Assembly (NCBI RefSeq): GCF_037026685.1
Contig: NZ_JBANET010000002.1
Location: 186,001 to 250,000 of the forward strand
DNA from: Orrella sp037026685
Lineage (GTDB): Bacteria; Pseudomonadota; Gammaproteobacteria; Burkholderiales; Burkholderiaceae_B
Reading direction: 5' to 3'
Length of the DNA stretch: 64,000 nt
Numbering within the stretch: the stretch's first letter is position 1; every line of letters begins with the position of its first letter. Both the position numbers and the translations under genes were made by a program. The notes under the pieces were generated by a model, which saw only the letters and a list, made by a program, of their open reading frames with translations, ran no database searches and had not been told where the DNA came from. Positions 53,976 to 61,718 of the stretch are shown here, in pieces.

Positions 53976-55046
53976 TCAATCCATCACTTCTTGCTGTGTC
54001 CATTTCGTTCGAACGTCTTGCGCCACGTTATCCATGGTGGGCATGAGTGCAGATCGGGATATATTCTCACGGCGAAGAATCTCTATTAAGTCGGCTAAAT
54101 GCTCATGTGCCAATCTAAGCTTCCTAAGTACCGTGATGGCCGGGTTGGCCTCAGAAACAAACTCCGCAATGCCAGGCCGTTTACCACCTGATTTCATAAA
54201 ATAAATGCCAGACCTGCTAATGGTCGTGAACAGCCCAGCCTGAGCAGCTAAGAACGGGTTGTCGCGAGTAGATGGCCTGACGACTGCGATGGTGGGATCA
54301 AATCGTGGGGCGCCATTTGGTGCATTGGGGAAGCTGACTCCTTCGATAGAAACTCTCTGTGCATGGCTCTTGTGCAATGCCCAAACGACCAGATGTGCTC
54401 CAGCGTTTGCAACCCGCAATGGCTCAACGGCAAAGAATGCGGCGGCCATCGGATCTCGTGTCCAGTCAAGAAGACGCGTAGGTATCCCATGATGCTGTGC
54501 GAGAGCCAAGGCAGCCGGCAAATCTGAGAAGCGCAAGAATTCGTCGCCAAATATCGGATTGTGAGGATCCGCCAACCAATCTGGATTGGTAGTTGGATCC
54601 GGTCCGAGATTTGTCATCGGTACCGGCATTCCCAGTTCATCACACCTGCTGATGAAGTCCCACACTGGCAAATACTCGGCAGTGGTTTGGATTGTTAGGA
54701 GCCTACTAAGCTCGGCATCGCGTGGGCCAAATGCAGCGGAACCGGACCAGTAGTTGGGATGCCAAAACCAGTTGAGATTTTGCGTCGGCTGCACAGCGTC
54801 AAAGCGGCGCGTCGCTTCAGTAATACTGTTGTTCAAGATGGTATTCGACGGGCGCCAAGCCGAAGGTAATAACTGCCATTCCTCGTATGCGTGGCCCCGA
54901 AAAACCCACGGGCAAGATGCACCTTCCCACCAATGGGAATTGGATGGACGAAGAGCGTCAATAAATTCCTGAGCCGTTGCTGCCACCGCTACTTCGATGC
55001 CTCCAGAGGCATTTGTCCAATCAATAGCCAACTCAATTCTCTCCAA
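53976..55046 (-). CDS. FRG-domain protein
   Basis: A 356-residue cytoplasmic protein of the FRG-domain family, named for the Phe-Arg-Gly at residues 49-51 (PWVFRGHA). The second hallmark is HHGIPTRLLDWTRDP at 185-199, followed by AAFFAVE. The biochemical activity of the domain is not settled, but such genes are common in mobile islands and some act in toxin or defence settings. Base composition and codons (many AAT, ATT, GCA) differ from the chromosome, so it was acquired. It reads toward guaA. Confidence 0.85.
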   Translation of the reverse strand: MERIELAIDWTNASGGIEVAVAATAQEFIDALRPSNSHWWEGASCPWVFRGHAYEEWQLLPSAWRPSNTILNNSITEATRRFDAVQPTQNLNWFWHPNYWSGSAAFGPRDAELSRLLTIQTTAEYLPVWDFISRCDELGMPVPMTNLGPDPTTNPDWLADPHNPIFGDEFLRFSDLPAALALAQHHGIPTRLLDWTRDPMAAAFFAVEPLRVANAGAHLVVWALHKSHAQRVSIEGVSFPNAPNGAPRFDPTIAVVRPSTRDNPFLAAQAGLFTTISRSGIYFMKSGGKRPGIAEFVSEANPAITVLRKLRLAHEHLADLIEILRRENISRSALMPTMDNVAQDVRTKWTQQEVMD

Positions 55047-55206
55047 TTTGACAGGTTTCCCATTCTTCGGCTACGGCAGGCGCCTGATGGGCAGCGTTGA
55101 GCTGCGATGTTAGAGAATGGAGCAATAGGTCGCTAAGGCTTTGGTCGTCTGAACCAGTCCTTGCCGAAATAGGATCTCTGTATTGACCCAGCAGAACCTG
55201 CTCAAG

Positions 55207-55860
55207 TTAAGCGGCTAATGCAAATGCCTCAGCCGGGGTCTTCATGCCAAGCGCCTGGTGCGGGCGTCGGCCGTTGTAGAAGCGTATCCAATCGCCGATC
55301 ACGCGGCTGGCGTGTTGGATCGTCTCGAAGCGGTGCCGATGCACGCACTGTTCCTTGAGCGTGCGGATCACCCGTTCGATCATGCCGTTCTGCTGAGGGC
55401 AGTGCGGCGTGATGAACTCCTGGCGCAAGCCGTAGCTGCGCGAGGTAAAAACCAAGCCGATCACCAGCGCCAGCGTTGCCCAGCCGTCCCGTCTGGCCCA
55501 CACGCGACACAGGTCCGTAGACCAACGTTCATTGGGCATCGTCGCTACCGATGGCAGAGCCTGGATGCGGGGCCTGAAGCCTATGGGCCGCTTGCGAACC
55601 TGCCAGCCCATCAGTTGGAACACGCGCTGCACGGTGTTCTTGTTGAACCCCAGCAGGTGCGCCACCGTCCGGTACCCGAACGACGGCGATTCCTCGATCA
55701 TCGCCTTGATCGGCACGGCGAACTTGGGATCAACCTTGGGCGCGGACTTCACCGGCTTGTAGTACACCGTGCGGCGCGGCACGCCGAACCAGCGGCACAG
55801 CTTGGCGATCGAGACGGTGATGCCGTCGGCTTGCAGTCCCTGGCGGATCGTCTCGATCAC
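55207..55860 (-). pseudogene. IS3-family transposase OrfB, internally deleted
   Basis: Catalytic subunit of the IS, 217 residues where about 270 is normal. The N-terminal HTH-like region and the first catalytic Asp (ERWSTDLCRV, Asp116) are intact, as is the C-terminal NGMIERVIRTLKE with the catalytic Glu and the RRPHQALGMKTPAEA end. Between ALVI and GLVFTSRS (residue 134/135, about base 55458) a block of about 50 residues carrying the second catalytic Asp is absent. The deletion is in frame, but the enzyme should be inactive. GTG start overlaps the OrfA stop. Confidence 0.85.
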
Positions 55861-56171
55861 TTCTCGTCCTCGCCCAGCAGGGACTGCAATTTTTTTCTGG
55901 CTCGCAGCTCCAGCATCGCTTCGCCATAGGCCTCTTGCAGGTCCTTGAGCTGGCGTTCGTACTGTTCGCGCACGTCCTGCGGATTGGCGCGCAGGGCGTT
56001 CTCCATGCCCCGCTTGCCGTCATCGACCCACTGCTCGACTTCCGAGGGCGACAGGTCGTACTGACGGCTCGCCTCGGCCACGGTGGTCTTGCCCTGAATA
56101 ATGTCCAGCACCAGCGCACTCTTGCGCTTGGCCGTCCAGCGTTTGATGTCTTCTTCCATCTTCGTGCTCAA
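55857..56171 (-). CDS. IS3-family transposase OrfA
   Basis: DNA-binding subunit of the IS, 104 residues. A helix-turn-helix (TTVAEASRQYDLSPSEVEQW) is followed by a leucine-heptad coiled coil (QYERQLKDLQEAYGEAMLEL) used to dimerise and join OrfB. It looks intact. In IS3 elements a frameshift near the OrfA end makes the fused OrfAB transposase; here the overlap is AAGTGATC. Confidence 0.88.
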   Translation of the reverse strand: MSTKMEEDIKRWTAKRKSALVLDIIQGKTTVAEASRQYDLSPSEVEQWVDDGKRGMENALRANPQDVREQYERQLKDLQEAYGEAMLELRARKKLQSLLGEDEK

Positions 56172-56328
56172 CGTCGTTTCCTCGATTATGACGTGAGCAG
56201 GATTTCACTGGGTCAATACAGATCCGGGCGCTGCTCGATGCTGGAAACGTGGTCCTCTGTCGAAACATGGGGAAGCCACGCATCTCCTAACCTAAAAGGG
56301 ATGGACGACAGGGCAGGGGAAGGCTATA

Positions 56329-56355
56329 GTAGCGTGAGGTATTACCTTTTGCTAC
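56329..56355. promoter_or_regulatory. Nested palindrome, operator of the ParD/ParE-like pair
   Basis: GTAGC (56329-56333) and GCTAC (56351-56355) surround GGTA-T-TACC (56338-56346); both inverted repeats share the centre at 56342. It lies 10-36 bases before the antitoxin start, the position for RHH-antitoxin autorepression. Confidence 0.78.
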
Positions 56356-56364
56356 GGAGGCCAC

Positions 56365-56643
56365 ATGGCTACGGCAACATCCATCAAGCTCGATGACGAA
56401 CTGAAAGGGCGCGTCCAGCACCTGGCCGAAGCCCGCCGCCGCACGTCGCACTGGATCATGCGAGAAGCCATCGCGCAGTACGTCGAGCGCGAGGAAAAGC
56501 GCGAAGCGTTCAAACAGGATGCGCTCCGTGCCTGGGAAGACTATCAGCGCACCGGCCTGCATCTGACACTTGAGGAAGCCGACGCCTGGCTGGCGAAGCT
56601 GGAAGCCGGCGAGGATGCGGAGTTGCCTAAGTGCCACGTCTGA
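56365..56643 (+). CDS. Ribbon-helix-helix antitoxin (ParD/CopG type)
   Basis: Antitoxin of 92 residues. The N-terminal ribbon-helix-helix (TATSIKLDDELKGRVQHLA) forms the DNA-binding dimer, and the acidic C-terminal tail (LEEADAWLAKLEAGEDAELP) wraps the toxin. GGAGG is four bases before the ATG. Its 3' end overlaps the toxin start by 13 bases, so both are made from one transcript, and it should repress its own promoter at the nested palindrome. Confidence 0.9.
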   Translation: MATATSIKLDDELKGRVQHLAEARRRTSHWIMREAIAQYVEREEKREAFKQDALRAWEDYQRTGLHLTLEEADAWLAKLEAGEDAELPKCHV

Positions 56644-56921
56644 CCTGGACGCCGCCGGCACTGGCTGATGTACAGCGGCTCTACCGCTTCCTTGCGCCCA
56701 AGGATGCCGACGCGGCGCAACGCGCGGTGAAGGCGATCCGGGCCGGGGTCAAGATTCTGGCCCATCAGCCACACATCGGTCGGCCGGTCGAGGACATGGA
56801 ACCTGAGTTTCGGGAATGGCGGATCGACTTCAGCAACAGCGGCTATGTCGCCCTCTATCGTTTCGACGGGGAGAACATCGTCATTCTTGCCGTTCGGCAC
56901 CAGAAAGAGGCGGGCTACTGA
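56631..56921 (+). CDS. RelE/ParE-family toxin
   Basis: Toxin of 96 residues with the ParE/RelE fold. ALADVQRLYRFLAPKD forms the first helices, REWRIDFSNSGYVALYRFD the sheet, and VILAVRHQKEAGY the C-terminal strand and helix with the usual RHxKE. ParE proteins inhibit gyrase; RelE ones cut mRNA; this one looks more ParE-like but is not certain. It starts with GTG inside the antitoxin gene, which lowers its yield relative to the antitoxin. Confidence 0.9.
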   Translation: MPRLTWTPPALADVQRLYRFLAPKDADAAQRAVKAIRAGVKILAHQPHIGRPVEDMEPEFREWRIDFSNSGYVALYRFDGENIVILAVRHQKEAGY

Positions 56922-57266
56922 TGGGCAGGAAAGAAACCGCGAAAGCAATAGCCGATGCCAGGGCCCGGCCGCGTGACACCGTTTGACCCGGCGAAATGAC
57001 GGAACGCCGGCTGGCCGATGCCCGCATGGCCGACAGCACCCGGGCGATGCGCAAGCACATCCCGACCTTGGCTACTCGCTTTCATGGGAGCGCTCATGAT
57101 GTTCTTGAAAGCGTAAATTGGCGCCATGTCGAGAGGCTCATGTCGTCAAGAACGACATGAACTCCGTACGTGTCGCAATTTTGTGGAAATAAGAACATGA
57201 GCCGTTGACGTGTCGCCAGCAGCGACGTAAGCTGGGAACGTGTCGTCAAAATGGCATTTTTACATC
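56922..57266. other. Spacer upstream of fic with a repeat array
   Basis: About 345 bases without a supported gene. The first part holds small fragments of unclear origin. The second part holds a perfect hairpin-like palindrome, TCATGTCGT-N5-ACGACATGA (57138-57160). CGTGTCG also occurs three times (57169, 57209, 57239), plus CATGTCG at 57125; the copy at 57209 is part of a GTCGC/GCGAC inverted repeat. The layout is an operator array for the Fic gene or an associated regulator. Confidence 0.55.
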
Positions 57267-58385
57267 ATGAGTGATGTTGCACTTGCCTGGCATCCGGAGC
57301 GTCCCCACAACCAGCTCCCGGCGTTGCCACCTGCGCAGGAGTTGGAGACCCGGCCCGTGCTCAAGGCCTGCATCGAGGCCCGTGCCGCGTTGGCCGAACT
57401 CAAGCAGGCGGCCGAGCTGATTCCCAACCAGGCGATGCTGATCAACACCATTCCGTTGCTGGAGGCCAAAGACAGCTCGGAAATCGAGAACATCGTTACG
57501 ACGACCGACCAACTGTTCCAGTACGCGCAGGGCCACGGCAACGCCGATCCCGCCACCAAGGAGGCGCTGCGTTACCGCACCGCGCTGCACCAAGGCTTTC
57601 AGTCGCTCAAGATCCGGCCGTTGTGTACTGCCACCGCCGTGGATGTCTGTCGCACCCTCAAAGGAGTGGACATGGACATCCGCCGCACCCCGGGGACTCA
57701 GCTCGCCAACGATCGCACGGGGGACGTGGTCTACACCCCGCCCGAAGGCGAGGCCCGCTTGCGTGACATGCTGGCCAACTGGGAGCGCTTCCTGCACAAC
57801 GAGGTCGACCTGGATCCGCTGATCCGCATGGCCGTGGGCCACTACCAGTTCGAGGCCATACACCCATTCACCGATGGTAACGGCCGTACCGGCCGCGTGC
57901 TCAACATCCTCTACCTCATCCAGGAAGAGCTGCTGAATCTGCCAATCCTGTATCTCAGTCGCCATGTGATTGCCCACAAGGCCGACTACTACCGCCTGCT
58001 GCTCAGTGTGACGCGAGATGGCGCCTGGGAGCCCTGGCTGCTGTTCATGCTGCAGGCCGTCGCCGACACGTCCAAATGGACCACAGGGAAGATCGCTGCC
58101 ATCCGCGGGCTGGCCGAACACACCACCGAGTACGTGCGCACACGCCTGCCCAAGATCTACACCCGCGAATTGGTGGATGTCATCTTTGAACAGCCCTATT
58201 GCCGCATCGGCAACCTGGTGGACAAAGGGATTGCCCAACGCCAGGCCGCCTCGCGCTACCTGCACGACTTGGCCAGCCTGGGTGTGCTGCGCGAAATGCC
58301 GGTTGGCAAGGAAAAGCTCTTCATACATCCCAGGCTGATGCAATTGATCAGCCGGGACACCAACGACTTCCAGCCTTACGCCTGA
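57267..58385 (+). CDS. Fic-family AMP-transferase
   Basis: Fic enzymes transfer AMP (or another nucleotide) to proteins. The 372-residue product has the full catalytic motif HPFTDGNGRTGR at 199-210 and a flap region around VVYTPPE. An inhibitory motif of the S-x3-E-N type (SSEIEN, 70-75) lies before the Fic core, marking a class II enzyme that blocks its own ATP site. A winged-helix-like C-terminus (CRIGNLVDKGIAQRQAASRYLHDL) follows. I take ATG 57267; GTG 57240 is an alternative. Base composition is nearer the chromosome than that of the FRG gene. Confidence 0.92.
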   Translation: MSDVALAWHPERPHNQLPALPPAQELETRPVLKACIEARAALAELKQAAELIPNQAMLINTIPLLEAKDSSEIENIVTTTDQLFQYAQGHGNADPATKEALRYRTALHQGFQSLKIRPLCTATAVDVCRTLKGVDMDIRRTPGTQLANDRTGDVVYTPPEGEARLRDMLANWERFLHNEVDLDPLIRMAVGHYQFEAIHPFTDGNGRTGRVLNILYLIQEELLNLPILYLSRHVIAHKADYYRLLLSVTRDGAWEPWLLFMLQAVADTSKWTTGKIAAIRGLAEHTTEYVRTRLPKIYTRELVDVIFEQPYCRIGNLVDKGIAQRQAASRYLHDLASLGVLREMPVGKEKLFIHPRLMQLISRDTNDFQPYA

Positions 58386-58467
58386 AAGTGCCGGGAATCA
58401 GCAGGGCTTGGACGACAACGAGCGGCGCTTTCTGCTGTCATTGGCTGCCGGTACGCCGCAGTGGTCG

Positions 58468-59271
58468 CTATTGGGCATCGCACACCTCGAACAGCTGCCG
58501 GGCATACACCACCAGCCGCAGATGCCGGTCTTCGTCCACCGTCAACGAGGTGTGCTCGAACGGCTCGGCTTGGCCGTCAACGACCAGCTTGCGCACGCCG
58601 TTGCAGGCCGCATGGACATCGTGCTGCCGCCACCAGGCCTTGAACTCCGGCGAGACCCGTTCCAACTCGTCCACCAGCTGGTGAATGTCGGCGTCCTGCG
58701 CGGCGCGGGCGAAGTCGCGGCGAAAGCTCGACAGCATCAGCGGGGCTTGTTCGTCCCAGGCGTCCACGCGTTCATGCAACAACGGATCGGTGAACAGTAG
58801 CCAGAGCAGGTTGCGCCGCTCGGGCGCGTGCTTGCCAAAACCGAAAAGCGCGTCCGCCGGCGCGTTGAAGCCCAGCACATCCCAGCGCAGGTTGAGCACG
58901 AAGGCCGGGTGCGGCAGGTCGTGCATCAGGCGCCGCACCAGCGGCGGCAGCACGCACCAGGTCTTGCCCGGTTCGGCGGGCGGGCGTTCGTGGGCCAGAA
59001 GGAACAGGTGGCGGCGCTCGGCGGCATCCAGTTTCAGCACCCGCGCCAGGTTGTCCAGGAAGGTGGCCGACACGCCGATGTTGCGCCCTTGTTCCAGCCA
59101 GGTGTACCAGGTCAGGCCAACGCCGGCGAGCGCAGCCACTTCCTCGCGCCGAAGCCCCGGCGTGCGGCGGCGGCCGCCGCTGGGCAAACCCACGTCGGCA
59201 GGTGAAAGACGCTCGCGGTGCGCCCGCAGGAAGGCCGCCAGGTCGGAGCGGGTTCGTTCCATGGTCCGCAT
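58468..59271 (-). CDS. XRE-family regulator with MmyB-like domain, copy 1
   Basis: Regulator of 267 residues: N-terminal helix-turn-helix (about 12-75; RRTPGLRREEVAALAGVGLTWYTWLEQG) and a C-terminal MmyB-like ligand-binding domain (AFVLNLRWDVLGFNAPADALFG, then LVDELERVSPEF and RHLRLVVY). Such proteins often control adjacent transporters or reductases. It is divergent from an MFS exporter with a 27-bp element between them. A near-identical HTH is found in copy 2 at 60749-61627. A second ATG at 59262 is an alternative start. Confidence 0.9.
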   Translation of the reverse strand: MRTMERTRSDLAAFLRAHRERLSPADVGLPSGGRRRTPGLRREEVAALAGVGLTWYTWLEQGRNIGVSATFLDNLARVLKLDAAERRHLFLLAHERPPAEPGKTWCVLPPLVRRLMHDLPHPAFVLNLRWDVLGFNAPADALFGFGKHAPERRNLLWLLFTDPLLHERVDAWDEQAPLMLSSFRRDFARAAQDADIHQLVDELERVSPEFKAWWRQHDVHAACNGVRKLVVDGQAEPFEHTSLTVDEDRHLRLVVYARQLFEVCDAQ

Positions 59272-59292
59272 GGCTTATCTCGTTGTTTTTAG

Positions 59293-59319
59293 TAATAGCA
59301 TAAATGGTTAAATTGTAAT
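59293..59319. promoter_or_regulatory. Shared 27-bp element, copy 1
   Basis: Lies between regulator copy 1 and the first MFS gene. It runs TAATAG-C-ATA-A-ATG-G-TTA-A-ATTGT-A-AT and matches the element at 61631-61657 at 22 of 27 positions. It is AT-rich, so it may also contain promoter parts. Confidence 0.78.
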
Positions 59320-59339
59320 TGTTTAAAGAGGGTTTGAGA

Positions 59340-60824
59340 ATGCTTGCGTCTTTACCGTGGATACGCAAGATGAACTCGAATTCCTGCTTTCCGGCGCCGC
59401 TGGTGCGCGCCGTCAATGGCCCGCCGTGGCTCGGCTTGTCCGTGTTGCTGCTGGCCGGTTTTGTCACGATCTTCGACCTGTTCGTGGTCAATGTCGCCAT
59501 TCCCAGCATGCAGGCCGGGCTGGACGCGAGCTTTGCCCAGATCGGTTTCATCGTGGCCGGCTACGAACTGGCTTTTGGTGTCCTGCTCATTACCGGCGGA
59601 CGGCTGGGCGATTTGTTCGGCCGCTGTCGGATGTTCATCGTCGGCATGGCGGGCTTTACCGCGGCTTCGGCCTTGTGCGGGCTGGCGCCGGGCGCGGGCT
59701 TGCTGATCGGTGCCCGGGTGTTGCAAGGGCTGGCGGCGGCCTTGCTGTTCCCCCAGGTCTATGCGTCGATCCGCGTCAACTTCGATGGCCAGGACAGCCG
59801 CCGCGCCTTCGGCCTGCTGGGGATGGTGCTGGGCCTGGCTGCCATCGCCGGGCAGGTGCTGGGCGGCTGGCTGGTGCATGCCGACCTGTTCGGGCTGGGC
59901 TGGCGCAGCATTTTCCTGATCAATGTGCCTATCGGGCTGTTTGCGATCGCGGCGGCGCGCTATATCCCCGAATCCCGCGCGTCGCAGCGCCCGGCACTGG
60001 ACTGGACGGGCGTGGGACTGGTCAGCGCCGGGCTGGCGCTGCTGCTGGTGCCGCTGATCGAGGGACCGGGGCAAGGCTGGCCGGCTTGGAGCCTATGGTC
60101 GCTGGCCGTGGCGGTGGTGCTGCTTGCGCTGTTCCATCGGCAGCAGGAGCGCCAGCGCATGGCCGGCGGATGGCCGTTGGTGGACATGCGGCTGCTGGCG
60201 CAGCGCCGTTTCGCGCTCGGGGCGATGCTGGTGCTGCTGGTCTATTCCACGTCCAGTTCTTTCTTCTTGTGCTTTGCCTTGCTGGTGCAGACAGGGCTGG
60301 GCCTTGACCCTTTCATGGCGGGCAGCCTCTTCGCGCCATGCAGCGTGGGTTTCGTTCTGGCATCGCTGGCAGCGCCGCGGCTGGTGGCGCGCTGGGGCAC
60401 GCGCGCCATTGTGTGGGGTTCACTGGTCTATGCGGTTTCCATCGGGCTGCTGATCGCGCAAGTACAGGCGGCGGGCCCGGAGCTGGCGCCCACGCGGCTG
60501 ATCCCTGTTCTGGTGGTGGTCGGTGCCGGGCAGGGGTTGATCATGACACCGCTGCTGAATCTGGTGCTGGGCTTTGTCGATGAAGCACAGGCCGGCATGG
60601 CGTCAGGCGTCATTTCCACCGTGCAGCAGGTGGGTGCGGCGCTGGGCGTGGCGGCGGTCGGCCTCCTGTTCAGCACGGCACTGGCCGCTGTCGATGGCGC
60701 GGCAGCGCAAGCGGGTCAGTACGTCACAGCCTTCGTGGCGGGAATGCTTTACAACCTGGGCGCGGCCCTGCTGGCCTGCGTACTGTTGCTGATGCTGGCA
60801 AGAACGCAGCGCTTGGCCGACTGA
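59340..60824 (+). CDS. MFS exporter of the DHA2 (14-TM) family, copy 1
   Basis: Proton-driven drug/metabolite exporter of 494 residues with about 14 TMs. Motif C-like GQVLGGWL, motif A-like GGRLGDLFGRCR after TM2, and FDLFVVNVAIPSM at TM1 (family D1) are clear. I take ATG 59340, preceded by GAGGG; TTG 59319 would lie in the regulatory element, and ATG 59370 is also possible. It diverges from regulator copy 1 and converges with regulator copy 2, overlapping its end by 76 bases. Substrate unknown. Confidence 0.9.
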   Translation: MLASLPWIRKMNSNSCFPAPLVRAVNGPPWLGLSVLLLAGFVTIFDLFVVNVAIPSMQAGLDASFAQIGFIVAGYELAFGVLLITGGRLGDLFGRCRMFIVGMAGFTAASALCGLAPGAGLLIGARVLQGLAAALLFPQVYASIRVNFDGQDSRRAFGLLGMVLGLAAIAGQVLGGWLVHADLFGLGWRSIFLINVPIGLFAIAAARYIPESRASQRPALDWTGVGLVSAGLALLLVPLIEGPGQGWPAWSLWSLAVAVVLLALFHRQQERQRMAGGWPLVDMRLLAQRRFALGAMLVLLVYSTSSSFFLCFALLVQTGLGLDPFMAGSLFAPCSVGFVLASLAAPRLVARWGTRAIVWGSLVYAVSIGLLIAQVQAAGPELAPTRLIPVLVVVGAGQGLIMTPLLNLVLGFVDEAQAGMASGVISTVQQVGAALGVAAVGLLFSTALAAVDGAAAQAGQYVTAFVAGMLYNLGAALLACVLLLMLARTQRLAD

Positions 60825-61627
60825 CGCGGGAAGGCGAAGTACACCACCATCCTCAAGTGCCGGTGCTCGTCCACCACCAGGGTTTCGTGATGAAAATCCT
60901 GCTGTTGCCCCTGGGCATTGAGTATTGAACGGATGCCACGCTGGGCGACCGCATTGCCTGGCGTGTCCCACTCGCGGCGAAAGCCGGGGGATAGCGCCTT
61001 CATCTCCTCGATCAACGCCAACATGGCGGGGTCTTGCGGGGCGACGGCAGCGTCATAACGAAACTGCGCCAGCAATCGAGGCGCATCGTCGCGCCAGGCG
61101 CATAGACGCCGTCGCATCACGGGGTCGGCGAACGTCATGCGCAGCAGGTTGCGGTCTTGCCGCGACTTGGCCTGCAGTTCAAGCAGCGCATCCGCCGCCG
61201 CATTCCATGCCACTACATCCCAGTGCAGGTTTTGCACATAGGCGGGCCTGGGGAGCTCATCGAGCAGTTGCTGGATGCGGGGAGTCACCGATTCCCATTG
61301 ATACGCTTCGGGCGGCGGCGGGCGCCTGTGTGCCAGGAGAAACAGATGACTGCATTGGGCATCGTCGAGTTTGAGCGCGTAGGCCACGCGCAATAGGAAC
61401 TGCTCTGACACCTTGACGTCGCGGCCCTGCTCGAACCAGGTATACCAGGTCAGCCCCACCCCCGCCAGGGCGGCTACCTCTTCCCGGCGTAGTCCGGGCG
61501 TGCGCCGTCGTGCGGTCGCAGGTAAGCCGACATCGGCCGGAGTCAGCTTCTTGCGGTGGCGAATCAGAAACTCGGACAGCTCGTGTCGCGTGCGGCTGAG
61601 GCTGCGTTCTCGCCTTGCTGTTGTCAT
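60749..61627 (-). CDS. XRE-family regulator with MmyB-like domain, copy 2
   Basis: Paralogue of copy 1, 292 residues. The HTH block RRTPGLRREEVAALAGVGLT is identical in both, and the MmyB-like domain follows (AYVQNLHWDVVAWNAAADALLEL). The C-terminus has about 30 extra residues (SAKRCVLASISNSTQASRA) read from the 3' end of the convergent MFS gene, probably gained by stop-codon loss. The ATG at 61627 is only four bases from the 27-bp element and lacks a ribosome site, so the transcript may be leaderless. Confidence 0.88.
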   Translation of the reverse strand: MTTARRERSLSRTRHELSEFLIRHRKKLTPADVGLPATARRRTPGLRREEVAALAGVGLTWYTWFEQGRDVKVSEQFLLRVAYALKLDDAQCSHLFLLAHRRPPPPEAYQWESVTPRIQQLLDELPRPAYVQNLHWDVVAWNAAADALLELQAKSRQDRNLLRMTFADPVMRRRLCAWRDDAPRLLAQFRYDAAVAPQDPAMLALIEEMKALSPGFRREWDTPGNAVAQRGIRSILNAQGQQQDFHHETLVVDEHRHLRMVVYFAFPRQSAKRCVLASISNSTQASRAAPRL

Positions 61628-61630
61628 TGA

Positions 61631-61657
61631 TAATAGGATAGATGCTTAGATTGTCAT
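61631..61657. promoter_or_regulatory. Shared 27-bp element, copy 2
   Basis: Lies between regulator copy 2 and the second MFS gene; TAATAG-G-ATA-G-ATG-C-TTA-G-ATTGT-C-AT. The differences from copy 1 fall at positions 7, 11, 15, 19 and 25, so conserved blocks recur every four bases. Confidence 0.78.
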
Positions 61658-61718
61658 GTGACTATATTGCGGGGACGATGCGGTTTTCGCAAACGAATAG
61701 CGCGAGGATCAGCCGCCC

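Larger units (their letters stand above)
55179..56220 (-). mobile_element. Defective IS3-family insertion sequence
   Basis: About 1042 bp bounded by related inverted ends: the left begins TGTATTGACCCAGCAGAA, and the right, read inward, begins TGTATTGACCCAGTGAAA, both followed by CCTGCTCA. OrfA and OrfB overlap in the IS3 manner. OrfB has lost about 50 internal codons, which also explains the short total length (1.2 kb is usual). No target-site duplication was found. Confidence 0.88.

Noticed and set aside
53828..54204. Small plus-strand frames of 70-77 codons overlapping the end of the FRG gene
   Set aside because: No ribosome site or family features, and they lie opposite or beside a better-supported gene; AT-rich DNA was not evidence enough.
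55170..56228. Target-site duplication of the IS3 element
   Set aside because: The bases outside the inverted ends (CTC and GAT) do not match directly; GGATC-like flanks are inverted, not direct.
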